From NCBI GenBank assembly GCA_034509755.1, contig CM067556.1, positions 15,585,501-15,649,500 of the forward strand: a stretch of 64,000 nt of DNA, given 5' to 3'. This document shows positions 22,340-34,300 of this stretch, piece by piece. The first letter of the stretch is position 1. Every line of letters starts with the position of its first letter. Under the pieces are notes generated by a model. It did not search any database and was not told the DNA's origin. It was given only the letters and a program-made list of their open reading frames with translations. The DNA is from Anisodus tanguticus (taxonomy: Eukaryota; Streptophyta; Magnoliopsida; Solanales; Solanaceae). The translations under genes were made by a program, and so were the position numbers.

Positions 22340-24745
22340 ATTTAAGACAAGATTGTATTGTAATACTATTAGTGTTCGAAAGATGTCGGTCAAAAGTTGT
22401 GTGACCAAATCTGGATATGGCAATGGTTTTCTGGTAGAAGAGAGTGATGATGATGAACGTGTTCATGGTGTCACCGCTACCAAGACTGGTGGGAACAAGC
22501 GCTCTCGAGAGCCTGAGGATGTCAATTGGGACAAGAGGAGAAGGCTGAAGATGTTATTCTATCTTGCAGCAGAAGGCCTATATCTGTCCCAGACAAAAGA
22601 TCCGAATAATTGTAAGAAGAAAATGGACACTCAGTCTGATGAAATGACTGAAGTGAGCCAGAATCCGAAATTGGGATAAGTAGTTTTTCTTACTTGTCAA
22701 GAATAAAGATTAAATGATGTCTGATTAAAAATGGATTAAAGTAAGGAGGAATATGAAAATAATTTATATTCCTTACGCTTTAAAAATCAGAAGTTTAATC
22801 TCATCTTCTTTCCCGTTTAAAGATTGGATTTTGTAAACGACTTAAAAAGATCCGTTCTTTTAAGTGTAATTATTAAAAGTGTGTAAAGTATGTTCGCACA
22901 TACGAGGGAGTAAGATCCACTGACTGTGCGAAAACTGTTACCACTCTTAAGTAAGCACCAAGAATTATCTGGGCACCAATCTTAACGGAAGGAGTCTAAA
23001 AGCTAAAGACGTTGAACCTGTCATACTATTTGGCAGAAGATCCTTCATAGGATGATATTGGACACTTAGTCATACAAAGCCTCCGGGCGACTGGAGTGGG
23101 CCAAAATTCCTTTGATATGATGATATTGGACACTCAGTCATACAAAGCCTCCGGGCGACTGGAGTGGGGCCAAAATTCATTTCATAGGAAAAGTAATGGA
23201 CACCTAGTAAGGTGTGCCAGAGTTTCCAGGTCTTAAATGATCTGAAGGACTAAAGAAAGGTAGAAAAGAAATTGGACACTCAGTCTGCCAAAGCAACTGG
23301 AGTGGGCCAGAGTATCGCGATCACATATGATCCGGTTACGCCCTAACCACGGGCAAGAGGTTGTTCATGTGAAGCAACGCCACCTCTAAAATCAAAGGGG
23401 CTGGAGAGGTTGTCCTCAATAGGACTTCAAGGAACGGGATCACTCTAAAAAGAGGTGATACATGTTCCTAACTTGGTTTAAGGGACGCTGTTGGTCAAGC
23501 TGGTTTGAGACTACTCCAACAGGTCTATAATAACTAAGAATGGTACAGTATGTCTGTAGCCAAATGAATGATATATTTGTAATCCGTGCATCTATGCCAT
23601 CATAGATTAAGACACGTTAAATAGAAAGTCATTCAAAAGCTAACGATGTTGAGATTGTTGCCTACTGTCGACATAAACCCTCAAAATGAATGTGAGGTGG
23701 ACGAAGAGTCAAAATCACCTTTCCAAATTCCGTCAAGGGAATAGCGAAAGAAGCACCGCTCCTTTAGAACTTAGTCACACCTTTATGGGTATTTAAAGTT
23801 TATACAAAATAGAGGGAGGAGACAAGTACGTTCCGACCTTTATTGATGATGGTACAACGTATGTAATCCTTTGTTTGTTGAAAAGCAAAGATGAAGTTGT
23901 TGAAGTGGATAAGCGCTACAATGCAGAAGTTGGAAATCAACTAAGCCTATGGATTGCGAAATTCGTAGTGATAGAGGGGGAGAACGTGAAGCATCGTTCA
24001 TTAAACGACTGTTCATTTCTCACTTCAGTCAAACGGTGTTAGCCAAGCGCAAAGTCGTACGCCCAAATTATGTGGGGTGGCTTGGTAAAAGTTGGAATAC
24101 CGAAACAGGTCAAGTTGTACCTAAGACTGTAGATTGCATATCCACTGGATCTGCAAATAACAGTAGTGTTGATCACCTCTTGGCGTAAAAGAATGCTGAA
24201 TTCTTTGAAGATAACTTTCCTTGAAATAGGAAAAAGGAGTAATTGCTCAAGGTTAACAAGAACCCGCGAGGGCCTGACTGTCCGAAACTAGACGTTCCGT
24301 ATCTACAGGACTTGAAAGTTGCGGCTATCCGGAACTTAATATTCCAGATCTACAGAACTCAGGGATTCTAGATGTTGAACCGAGACGGAGCAAAGACGGG
24401 GACAAAGACTTGTTCCAGTCCTTCTAGCTTGTATGGTTGAGAATGAACCATGGACAATTAACAAATAATTGTCATCTCCAAAAGCGCTGCTTTGGAAAGA
24501 AGCTACAAAGAGAGAAATAGATTCCCTCATATAGAACCATACTTGCGTAATGGTTGATCTTCCTCCGGAAAAAGAACCTTTGGGTTGTGAAAAAAGATAC
24601 TCAAAAGTGAGTACAAAGTAGATGGATCTACTGACGAGTTCAAAGCCTCGGCTACTTGTACATGTGCTCCCCTGTGAGTAGCTTAACATCATGGGCCATT
24701 GCAGTCTTGCGTGGCATGGATGTTGAAACAACCTTTTCAACCGGA
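22340..24745 (+). pseudogene. Copia array internal 2: gag to RT start, broken
   Basis: Order fits Copia. A 108-codon frame at 22353-22679 includes DKRRRLKMLFYLAAEGLY, similar to the W-x-x-K-M-L-F-Y-L region of Copia gag. Around 23350-23480 SNATSKIKGAG and VVLNRTSRNG and IHVPN match the end of the protease. Around 23650-24000, ECEV, TFIDDGTTYV, LLKSKDEV and IRSDRGGE match integrase, including its catalytic Asp regions. From about 24440, KEIDSLI-like and VDLPPEKEPLG match the start of reverse transcriptase, ending MDVETTFSTGELEEE. Stops and frameshifts are frequent. The junction at 24745 skips most of the reverse transcriptase. Confidence 0.75.
23050..23330 (+). repeat. degenerate ~66-bp tandem repeat in Copia internal 2
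   Basis: Two near-identical units, each with GATATTGGACAC, GTCATACAAAGCC and GGGCGACTGGAGTGGG, at about 23050-23115 and 23118-23185. Two weaker copies follow at about 23190-23260 and 23267-23325, again with TTGGACACTCAGTC and ACTGGAGTGGGCCAG. The repeat lies between the gag-like and protease-like parts. Confidence 0.7.
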
Positions 24746-26366
24746 GAGTTGGAAGAAGAGAATCAGAGTTGGTTTGCTGGACTGTTGGGCTTCTTCCTGA
24801 ACTTTCATTTTAGTCCCTGAAATGTTTACATTTTGGTCCTGAAAGTTTCAGATAAAACGAAAACAATGAATCGACCACAGAAATATTGACTCGAAGTTAG
24901 AAAGCCAACAGTTGGAGAATCAACCATCTGAAAGTAAAAGTCATATTGAAACAAAGTCTCGATATGAAAGATATGAGTATCACCAGATGACATCTTAGGA
25001 ATTGGATTTCTAAGACATCTAACGGATCGGTCGATAGTTGACGAGTCTCGTTGAAGCCACCAATGGATATGAATCATAGAACTGATTGTAATCATGGTGC
25101 ACCCATATACAAGGAGAGATATGTACAGGTCATGTGTAGTTCAATGTATTGTACACACTACAACCGACCTGATATCCTCCTACAAACAGATCAGTTGAAC
25201 TAAGGTTCACTGATGATCTTAATACATGATCGATAGAAGGCGTTAAGTCGGATATGACGATATCCGAATTATTCGCTTATCTACGGATTATAGTATTCTG
25301 GATGTCCAAATGGTTCTAGGAGAACACAATGATCTAAATTGGACATCAGATCTGAAGAACACCAAAGCCACAAGTTAATGTGTATGGTGGGTCTTGGAAA
25401 ATCTTCTAAGCAAACTTGCATCGACCGATTCATGATGGTATCGGAGTTTATCGCTTTATACAAAGCATGAAAGAAGTTGAGTAACTTCACGACTCATTAG
25501 AGGACGTCCCTTATTGGGAGAAACCCGTGCCTTCAACAGTTATACACTGTGGCTAGCCGGTCGGCTTCAGGAAGGACACGGATGACGGCGTCTGGACATA
25601 TCTGTCGGAGACATAAGACCGTATGGCAGTTGATCATCACGGGTGTCACTTCCTTATTTACTAACTAAGGGATTACCCGAAGATCAAGTGTTCTGCCTGT
25701 CTAGGGGAATGGGCTGAAAACCCAAACAATACGAACCTTTGCGGTGGAAACCCAACCATACTGATTGGAGATCCCAAGAATTTGGTTCAATGAGAAAACT
25801 AAGCGGCAAAAGGTTCAGTTGAGCGCTTCGGTGGAAGCAAGAAGCACTTCGGATGATGATTTATGTACGGAAACATGAATCCAAAGTTGTTCCCGCGATA
25901 GACATTAAAGTGCTACCTGCATGGTGGGTAAAGGTTAAGCTTCAAAACCTTTAACGATCCTCAAATGGTTGAGGTTAAGGTTGGGGAAACTTTTAATGAT
26001 TCCCAACACTTGTGAAGTGGGGTATAGCACGATACCTTGTAGGAGATCACCTATTTAAGTGCGAGGATGGCCGTCTCAAATGAACGCACTTAAGAATCCA
26101 AGTGTGTCCAAGGCCACAACGGACAAAAACGTAAGAATGAAAACAAATAAGAAGAGTTATTGTGTTGTTATCATTGTCTTGGCTTACACTAAACACTGAC
26201 GGTTCAAGACATCACGTTCACCGCGCAGTAAGTAAGTCCGATGGTTTCAACTAGGGAAGGTTCAAAGCGAAAGCTACCTCTCCTGATGCAATATCTTTTC
26301 GCTGAAAGATTGCTGAAATGTAGGCACCTTGTGCGTGCGCCACATTCTCTCTTTCATAGAGGGGAT
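24746..26366 (+). pseudogene. Copia array internal 2, end (RNase H), duplicate of internal 1
   Basis: Nearly identical to 19566-21193, including the non-coding first part, the FDMKDM reverse transcriptase end at about 24958, the KSSKQTCI and VSEF-type RNase H region near 25400-25450, and the polypurine tract TCATAGAGGGGAT just before LTR 3. Small differences (single bases and one- to three-base indels) are spread along the length. The high similarity shows that the duplication is younger than the decay of the coding region. Confidence 0.75.
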
Positions 26367-27348
26367 TGTTGGAAATTTGCCTTTGGCGGGGAGATGCGTC
26401 CACCCATCTTTGATTAATTAAACACTAGTGTTCCGCATGTTGGAGACCTTATCTCTTCACACATGCATGATCTACGAAGTGAGTAGATGACCGTTGGGCC
26501 AAGAATCGTCAAATTTCATTGAGAAATGAAAGAGATATTGATCTACGAAGTAAGGTGTTTGAGGCATGGAAATGTGGTGTGGGACAAATCTACCACATCG
26601 GTGGGAATAAGAAGAATTGCTCTCTATATAAGTCTCTAATGTGGTAAATGGTTTGGGACCCCAAGGGGTATCCCATGTGTTTAAAGGAGGGAAGACCTAG
26701 ATGTGCTTGGGTTCATGTCTAAGCCAACACGCGCGCCGCTCCGCCCGCCCGTCCGGTCCGGTTTTGGGCTCGGGTTTCGGGTCACGGGTCGTGGGTCTGT
26801 GGGTACAGTGACTGAAATTCAGCAAAACAGTGGCTGAAAAACAGTGACCAAACCCTTACATATACACAAGATATACACTACAGAGACATACTATATACAC
26901 AGAGACAAAAGAGAAGAGTAGATAAAATCTCTTCCTTCCTATTCCATATCTTCAGCAAGTCGATTCATATTTGTTTTATTCGGCAGGCTCAACCTATTGG
27001 CTTTGTAGTGTTGAGATTAAAGTGTTGTTTTATCTTGGGAGACTATTGCCCGCTAACGTAAAAGCATATATACGGGGCAATCTTGTCTTAAGGATAGAGG
27101 GCTATCCTCGACTCAACACACAACGTTGTAACCATCCAGATTTAGTTGTTTCTTGATTTCAGGATATCAACATTCAAGACACAACAAACTTGCGGCAGTT
27201 CTCAACATTGGCTTTGCAAGGTGATCAAGATTCAAGACACAACACACATGCGGCAGTTTTGAAGATTGACAATTTATTTATCCTTTCGAACATTTGTAAT
27301 AGTTATTACTTCCCGTACTGATCTATAAAGTACAATAGAGTACCAACA
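26367..27348 (+). repeat. Copia array, LTR 3 (982 bp, internal deletion)
   Basis: Starts TGTTGGAAATTTGCC and ends TACCAACA. Compared with LTR 2 it lacks roughly 160 bp after the GTGGGTCTGTGGG segment (LTR 2 positions about 21645-21795), where it jumps to CAGTGACTGAAATTC. GTTTA follows at 27349-27353. Confidence 0.85.
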
Positions 27349-27353
27349 GTTTA

Positions 27354-27939
27354 TTTTGCATCAAATTGAATCTCGAAGCAATATGAGTTCAAAAAAAAGT
27401 TGTATGAACATTTACTGCTCCCTCTCCTGGAAAGGAGAAAAGGATGAAAGGAAACAGAAGCTGCACAAAATTAAAAGATTCCAAATCTAACTTCGATCTA
27501 AAAACCTTGTAGTAAAGTTGATCAATCCTTTCCATAGAGATCACTAGCTTTAAAATTCCTTGAATTATCAAACTTTTATCTACATATTACAAATCTCTTA
27601 GTTGTGAATCATAAAACTGACTTACAGATGAAGTTACATATCTGGATAATAAGCTTTTACATGTACTAGGACTCAATCCAAATATAAGCAGAGAGATTCT
27701 GCTTTTATTCATAATTGCTTAATAAAATGAACTTCAAGCTAGAAGCTAGAATTTAACAGAACTATGCACCCCTACACCCCAATCATAGTGCTTATTACAT
27801 CTAAAAGCTATTGTATGTCCTTGAATGAATAATTTCACAGTAGAGCCTTAGGCCCCAATAATACACAGACCAATACCTATGAAATGATACAAATTATGAA
27901 CAATAAAAAATAAACTGGAAATCTTCATCCTCAGAGAAT
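27354..27939. other. spacer downstream of the TBL gene
   Basis: AT-rich flank between the Copia array and the TBL 3' end. It has no gene of its own. Part may be the original 3' flank of the TBL gene before an exon fragment was duplicated at 27940-28020. Confidence 0.4.
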
Positions 27940-28020
27940 TACTGCTGCTGCATAAAGAAGCAGGGTCCAATTATGAAGAAATCCAGGACTGCGCCAATGA
28001 TTGCAACGTGCACCTGATTG
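27940..28020 (-). pseudogene. decayed copy of the TBL last-exon end
   Basis: This lies about 110-190 bp beyond the TBL stop and resembles 28137-28222, the end of the TBL last exon, in the same orientation: shared words include GCATAAAGAAGC versus GCGTAAAGAAGC, AATCCAGG and GCAATC/GCAAC blocks with CACCTG versus CACCAG. Several mismatches and small gaps interrupt it. It corresponds to the DCSHWCLPG-PDTWNQLL region and is probably a tandem duplicate exon fragment left to decay. Confidence 0.55.
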
Positions 28021-28132
28021 CTTGCTGTTTTGAGCTGATGGTCTTCACATACCTCCACAAATGTACAGTTAATTTCACTTTTTAAGTGGAAAAGAAGATT
28101 AAAAATAGAAAATTATATGAGGTATTTCATCC

Positions 28133-31100
28133 TCACATAATCAGTGATGCGTAAAGAAGCTGGTTCCAAGTATCAGGTAATCCAGGGAGACACCAGTGGC
28201 TGCAATCTACACCAGGGTGATCGCCGCTGTACATTGATGGATGAGCATCTTTTCTTAGCTGGGAGAGAAACGTGATATCGAGGAGGTAAACAGGTGTCTT
28301 CATTCTATTTAGTACTTTGTTAACTACAACAGCTGATGCTGGTGTCCCTGCTGGATATGTTGATCCTGCTAATGGTATTTGCTCTGAGTTACAATTCTTT
28401 TGTGATGCTCCCCATTCCTGACCCCTGATCAAGATAACACAGTGTGAATTATGAGCTTCTCAAGAGTGGGAAACATTTCTAATTGCACCTTAACCGGCTT
28501 TAGCAGGTTCCTTACACTTTGTCTAGGTTACCATGTTGCTTGGACTCGTCAAAAGTATTGCCTATGTATGTTGGATTCTCCAAAAGCTATATAATTTTGG
28601 AGGATCCGACACATATGCAACAACATATTTCGAGGACCCGAGCAAACATTTGTTACCGATCAATATTTATTATTGTGATTCACATATGGAGTAGTTAACT
28701 TTTGAGTTAGTTGATCATGTAAATATTTTTTAAATCGTCAGTGTATGGAACTTAAATTCGAGCCCTATTGAGCAAATGAAGAAGTGTACACTTACATATA
28801 ATGAGTTGGAGAAATCCCCTGGAAGAAGACTTTGGTCTTGGAGGAGTCAACATTTCTGTCAACCCATCTTGACCAAGTAGTTAGACCCTTGTAAAATGCC
28901 ATCAAACGGTCCATATCTTTCAATACTTTCGATCCATCTTGCACATAATCCCATCTACAAAAATATAATTCATTTACTATAGTTTTTTCCCCACATGTTC
29001 ACCATTTTATGTCTTAATTTATTATAGGGTGTTTTTTAGAACTGATTGAGAAAAAAGGGGGAGTCGTACGGTTGAGAGTTTCCCTTGTGAGTCCACCAAT
29101 GCCAAGAATTGAAAATTAACATATCCATTCCTCTCCAAGCATCACCTTGTTGAATGGAATCCAATTTCAATACCCTTCCAATATTCTCTCTTACTATATC
29201 CACAAGATAAGTTGTTCGATAAAGGAATAAAGTAACTCCATACTCCTGCAGGGAAAAAGATACAAGGCAACCAAAAGAGTGACAAAGTGTATCAAAAGCT
29301 ATAGTGGAACACCCTTATTTCCCCCCATAAAATATGAGTAACAAGTTGGCAACAGGATTGTCAGTCAGAACCTTTAGTGTTAGGTTTGAGCTTTTTTTAG
29401 TAAAATTGGCTAAGGCCAAAGGTGAAAATACTTATGCTCTGACAACCCAAAAAGTCGCAATAAAACTAGCCTTCAAAGATTGGACCTACCAATGATTATG
29501 GCAATGTTTTCGCCAGGTAACACCACAACTTAAATACTACTGTACTTTTTTTCTTTCTCTTGTAGTAGTACTATTTTTTTTTTTTTTTTTTGCTGCCTTG
29601 TGGTTTCTTCACCAACTACAACTGGATAATAAAGCTAAAGACTGAGTAGGTCTTGGTTTGGGTTGTGCAGATGCTGACAACTAGACCGTATGAGGTGAAA
29701 ATATCTGTAATAATGATGGGTAGAATGATGTTATCATCGACTAGGTAGTTGGATCATATGAGGTTCACTGGCATTTGTTTGAAGTTTTCAAGAATTGAAT
29801 TTGCACTCAACTTTTTGTGCTTGCCAAAAAAAATCTGTTTGGACTGTTATTGTATTTGAAGATTTGCTAGTTCAGTTTTTAAAAAATTTCAAAAACTCCA
29901 AAAATTAGTTTTCCAAATCTTCAAGAAAAAAATAACTTTTGTTTCATGTCAAATGAATATTTTCCACAACAACTCAACAATTGAATTTGCAAACTCAGTT
30001 TCTGAAAAACTTATTTTCATTCTCTTTCCTTGGCATTAAAAATAGGAGGAAAGATTGGGAAACAGCAGATAGTAGAATATGGAAAAGGGTTAAGCATGCC
30101 TTTCACTAGTTCACGGGTTTACTGATATTTGAAGACATGATAAAACCAAATAAAATTTCTTTTTGTCTCTTTTCAAATTATTTTCTTGGAAGTCTAAGAA
30201 GTCAAACTTTCTGTTTTTTCTTTGTTGGACTAAGAACAAACTGTGTGGTCTTTGGCTACCACAATTCTCATTTTTCTTTGCATATTTTGTTTGTAGTATT
30301 ATATTAATGATTGCTGTCACAAAAAAAATGCTATATTTTCTATTCCCTGTTCTTAGTTGGATCTTGAGTGTTACCTCCTTCAAGATTTGCGAAACAGAAG
30401 ATATATATAAAATTAGTAAAGGAAATAAACTTTCTCCCTAATATGACTGCAGTTTGATATTATAAAACGAAATGAGAGGGGTTCTCAAGGCAGAGCACGT
30501 TAGAACACACACATATGTGTGTATGCATGTGTTTTTGCTTTATGACAAGGTTTTAAATTATAGTATATAATAACCGTATACTATAATAATAATAATAATT
30601 ATTAATATAATCTAACTTATCTAATAGGTTAGTTATCATTTTTATAAAGTTACTAATTAATATTATCATAGAAATTTATACACACGTGTGAACATACTTT
30701 TCATGTCGCTAGTCTATAGAATTTAAACTCGTGAGTTTATAGATTCGTTTGTTACTTATTTAAAAAATAAAAATTAATGCATCGGGTTATCTTTTTTTAA
30801 CATTACCAAACTAGGGCTTAGTCATTTTCTGCTGAATTCTATAATCTATACCCTCCCACTTAACTATTGCCTTTTTATTTTATGGTTTTACCATTTCTTA
30901 TTTGGAACCTACTAGTCTCATTAATTTAAATATATATCGAGTAGGGTCATTAAAGGATAATTTTTTTTTATCAAAAATCTTATTATTCTCGACTCTCCAG
31001 TCTACCTACGAGACCTCTAATTAACAATGAACCACTTACTTTTGTAATCTCATATTACTTATCTTTTTTCACAGCATCATCATTATCGCAACAACCAACA

Positions 31101-32509
31101 TCATGATCCACTACAACTATAATAACGTAACGTAGATGTTCTTTTAACTATTGAATTCACCATCAACAAATGATTAGAAAAATTATTTTTGTCATAAATA
31201 AAATACTTTCAATTAAAGATGTTTCACACCCAACCGATAATAACACTTAAAATACTAGTATTGTAAAAGATTGTTCTTTTTTCCTTTCCCCTTTTTCTTC
31301 TCTCTCACTTGAGTTTTGCCTAGACAATCATGAATCAACAGAAACTCGACTTTCATTTTCACTAGAATTTACTGCCGTACTTAAGTTCTTCTCATCTCTT
31401 CTTCCACAAAGTAAATACTCCCTCTTGTTCAAAATAAGTGTCAACATAGCTTTTTTATTTTAATTCAAAATAAGTGTCCATTTACATAATAAAAAAAGAA
31501 TTAACTGTTTTCTTTTAAATTAACCCCTATAATCAAAATACTTATTTTTCTTAAACATTGTGCAAAACGCTAAATAATCACTTATTTTGAACCGGAGGGA
31601 GTAGCAGAAAAGAAAACCAAACACACACGAAACAAGGAAGAAGAAGAAGAGGAGGAGGAGAGCAAAAGAGGGTAAACCTGAAAGGTAACAGAAGAAAGTG
31701 CCTCCTTCCTGGAAAAAGCAGTCTTGGCATTGGGCAGCGACGCATGTAGCATACAAGCCAGAGAATTCCACATGTTCAAACTCAATGAATCTCCAATAAA
31801 CATTATTTTCTTTCCTCTCCATCTCATCAACAAATCTTTTCCATTAAACCTGTAAAATACCAAAATCCACAATCACCAAAACAACACAAAATTTCTCAAA
31901 AATAAGAAAAAAATCTATTAAGCAGTAACACAATAACTATGCCTCTATCCCAAAGAAGTAAGGCTGGTTATAAAAATATAATCATAAACTAACTAGCACT
32001 GTCAATTTAAGACAACCCTTCTCTTTTAACCGGATTTGAAACAAGTAATATGAGTAAGCTCACACAGGTGGAGTATTACTAAACCATATTAAACAGAAGA
32101 ACAACTTCTCTGTTTCTTCAAAATGGTTGACACAAAATGTGTTGCAACTTGCAAGTCATTTTGCATATATAAAAGAAAAGGATTGGAAGAAGAACATTAA
32201 AGAGTACCTGGGCAAATTACAAGAATCAGGTTTCCAAGCATATTTGAGGTATTGCTTATCAGGTCGACCATATTTTTGGCAATCAAATTCAGGGTCAATG
32301 AAAGGGCAACTTGAAGAATCATAGAGAGGAAAAGAAGGGTCAATAGCCCATCTACCTTGAAACAAGTTGCACCTGTTACTGCTTACTACTCCTTTGTTTT
32401 TCCAACTAAAGCCACTTACATTTTGTACTACTAGCTCTGCCCTGCCAGTGTGTAAGAACAGATAAATAATGCTAACTAAAAGTAAAAGCAATTGGCTCCA
32501 CTGAACCAT
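28133..32509 (-). CDS. TBL38-like: TBL (trichome birefringence-like) O-acetyltransferase family, five exons
   Basis: Exons on the minus strand: 32509-32208, 31849-31678, 29245-29070, 28954-28796 and 28424-28133. All introns are GT-AG, and the product is 366 residues. Residues 1-24 are a signal peptide or signal anchor. The PMR5 N-terminal domain starts at CNLFQGRW (47-54). GDSL is at 120-123 with Ser122 as the likely nucleophile, and DCSH (343-346) gives the Asp and His of the triad. Other family marks are NSWHWWTH, WDYVQDGS, FFQGISPTHY, YPAG and WCLPGLPDTWN. TBL proteins act in the Golgi or wall and O-acetylate wall polymers; the closest clade, TBL37-43, includes TBL38, reported to act on pectin. 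The substrate here is not determined. Intron 2 (2.4 kb) holds a Stowaway MITE and intron 4 a hairpin MITE. Confidence 0.92.
28536..28645. mobile_element. short hairpin MITE in TBL intron 4
   Basis: Same family as 12246-12355. Ends TTGCTTGGACTCGTC and GGACCCGAGCAA pair, and an inner GGATTCTCCAAAA faces TTTTGGAGGATCC. It is slightly more degraded than the other copy and lies within an intron of the transcribed gene. Confidence 0.7.
31418..31601. mobile_element. Stowaway-type MITE in TBL intron 2
   Basis: A 184-bp element with ends CTCCCTCTTGTTCAAAATAA and, on the other strand, CTCCCTCCGGTTCAAAATAA. TA at 31416-31417 and 31602-31603 is the target duplication. It lies 76 bp beyond the donor end of exon 2, inside the intron. 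Confidence 0.8.
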
Positions 32510-32589
32510 CTTTGGCTTTTGGTTTTTTGGTTGTGGAAATAATGGAGGGAACTAATGAGGAACTTGTCTTCAAGCTTAGTACATTGTTC

Positions 32590-32600
32590 CTATATATAAT
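32590..32600 (-). promoter_or_regulatory. TATA box of the TBL gene
   Basis: The minus strand reads ATTATATATAGG about 85 bp upstream of the TBL start codon, a good match to a plant TATA box at a suitable distance. Confidence 0.5.
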
Positions 32601-32609
32601 ACAACCACA

Positions 32610-34150
32610 ACATACATAAAAATAAAATATTTTGTGTGTGTGTGTGCTTGGCAGTGGGGTGGGTGGGTGGGGTGGGGTTGGGGGTTTAAGGAAAGTTCAA
32701 GAGGAAGTGGTATCTGGAGATTCCTGGTTAAAGGATCACATGATGAGAGCTAAAAAAAGAGATGTCGATTTCTGACATTAAGTTGGAAAATATTGAATGG
32801 TTTTGATCATTTTATCAAGTCTTTCTGTAAAAACAGTAGGGAGGAGAGCCGTGAAGTAACCGTTAAAGTTGCTGTCATTTGATAAAGAGATTATGGATTC
32901 AAGGCCGTGGACCAGTGGGAGCTTAGTATACCAGGCTGCCTTTTTTATATTATCGCTACGGAGTAACTCCGTCGCCACTATTAATTAACTAGACTTGTTT
33001 GTTTAATATTGTGGTGGTATAGTTCGGACAGGGGCAGAGCTAGCCCTTCGGCCTAACTTACTAATTTTGGTTCAAATTTTATATTTTTATTAAAATAATT
33101 AATAAATATGTATAAATATGAATTTAGAATTGAATATATTTAATAGATTAAAATTTAAAATTTATAAGCTTCAAATTCTGATTCTGGCTAAGATTTCACT
33201 TCCCCTATCTTTAATTAGAGTTACACATTTAAGTTCTTAAAATGAGACTTTTTCAGTAGAAAAATATTTATCTCTTAGTAGGCATATTACTATTAGTCAG
33301 ATTAGTATATTTAGAATGTAGAAAGCCTAAAGAAAAACAGGTGGATGGAAGTATCAGTTTTTGATTAGTTACAAGAGTATTATGAACACCTAACTTGGCA
33401 GGATTGACTACAGTAGTTAATTTTTTAAATTTAGTCAGTTATAAGTTTAACATTAGAAGATAAGATTTAGTTATCTTAAACACTACATAAATTAATTATT
33501 AAAATATATATTTGAGTCTTCTCATTTAAGATCACTTTATTTAATTCTCAAAAAGCATAACGGGGTAATCATTTTGGAATATTATGAGTGTAGTTGTTGG
33601 TTTATTTGGTTTGTTGATCAATTATTTGAAGTTGATTCATATTAGTGGAATTGGTTACTCGGATTATTCCCTCATCAAAAAAGCAAAAAAGAAAAGCAAA
33701 AAGTTACTTTATTCTTTTATGCTCTACTGATACTTTATTCAGGATCAGTATACCAAGTCCACGTTCTTAATTAAGATTCATTTATTCTTTTTTTTTTCTT
33801 TGAGGTGCATTAATTGTATTTTAAAGATTTATTAATTTCCGGTCACAACGCAGCTAGTTCTCGTTTACAGCCTATCATAGGCTGCTTATTGACTATTGCT
33901 ATCAATATCTTACTTGGGGTCTTAGTCTTTTTATAAGACAACTTCAATTGTTTTCTATATTACATGCACTTGTACTGCTTTATATGTAAAGATAACAGTT
34001 GAAAAATAAATTTTATTAGTACAAAATACAGTAAATGCTGGTTTTTCATGGATTTTGAAGTTGAAATTTGAAATTTAAATTTTTTGAAATGTTGAAAAAA
34101 TGGAAATTTAGTGAGTGTAGTCCCAACATATCAGTTTTTGGAACTTGAAA
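32610..34150. other. TBL upstream region and spacer
   Basis: This holds a TG/GGGT-rich tract at 32630-32685 and then AT-rich DNA. A 66-codon minus-strand frame at 32778-32978 is unlike any family I know. The part at about 33030-33190 resembles a dispersed repeat similar to 49500-49650. No gene is supported. Confidence 0.4.
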
Positions 34151-34153
34151 TTT

Positions 34154-34300
34154 TTTTGAAGACAGATTTTCAAAATATGCTCCAAAACCTATGGCCAAAT
34201 AAATATTTGAAGATAAATTTTCAATAGCTGCTCCAAAATCTATGGCCAAACAGATACTTGAAGATAAATTTCAAAATTTGATACAAAATCTATGGTCAAA
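34154..34300. repeat. degenerate ~53-bp tandem repeat
   Basis: Three units share TTGAAGA-(T/C)-A-(A/G)-ATTT, then CTCCAAAA or ATACAAAA, then CTATGG(C/T)CAAA. They start at about 34154, 34207 and 34257. They lie at the broken left end of the Copia integrase fragment. Confidence 0.6.

Larger units (their letters stand above)
19161..27348 (+). mobile_element. three-LTR Copia array, one insertion
   Basis: An 8.2-kb Copia insertion with layout LTR (partial) - internal 1 - LTR - internal 2 - LTR. GTTTA occurs at 19156-19160 and again at 27349-27353, a perfect 5-bp target-site duplication around the whole set; this shows that one insertion was later rearranged, rather than three insertions landing side by side. 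Internal 1 (19566-21193) closely matches the end of internal 2 (24746-26366). This LTR-internal-LTR-internal-LTR pattern is the expected product of unequal crossing over between two copies. All coding parts are broken by stops. The array sits between the CHUP1-like and TBL genes. Confidence 0.85.

Noticed and set aside
30111..30441. Overlapping frames on both strands in TBL intron 2
   Set aside because: They lie inside the large intron, have low complexity and match nothing known.
32778..32978. A 66-codon minus-strand frame upstream of the TBL gene
   Set aside because: No recognisable domain and no supporting signals; it lies beyond the TBL TATA box.
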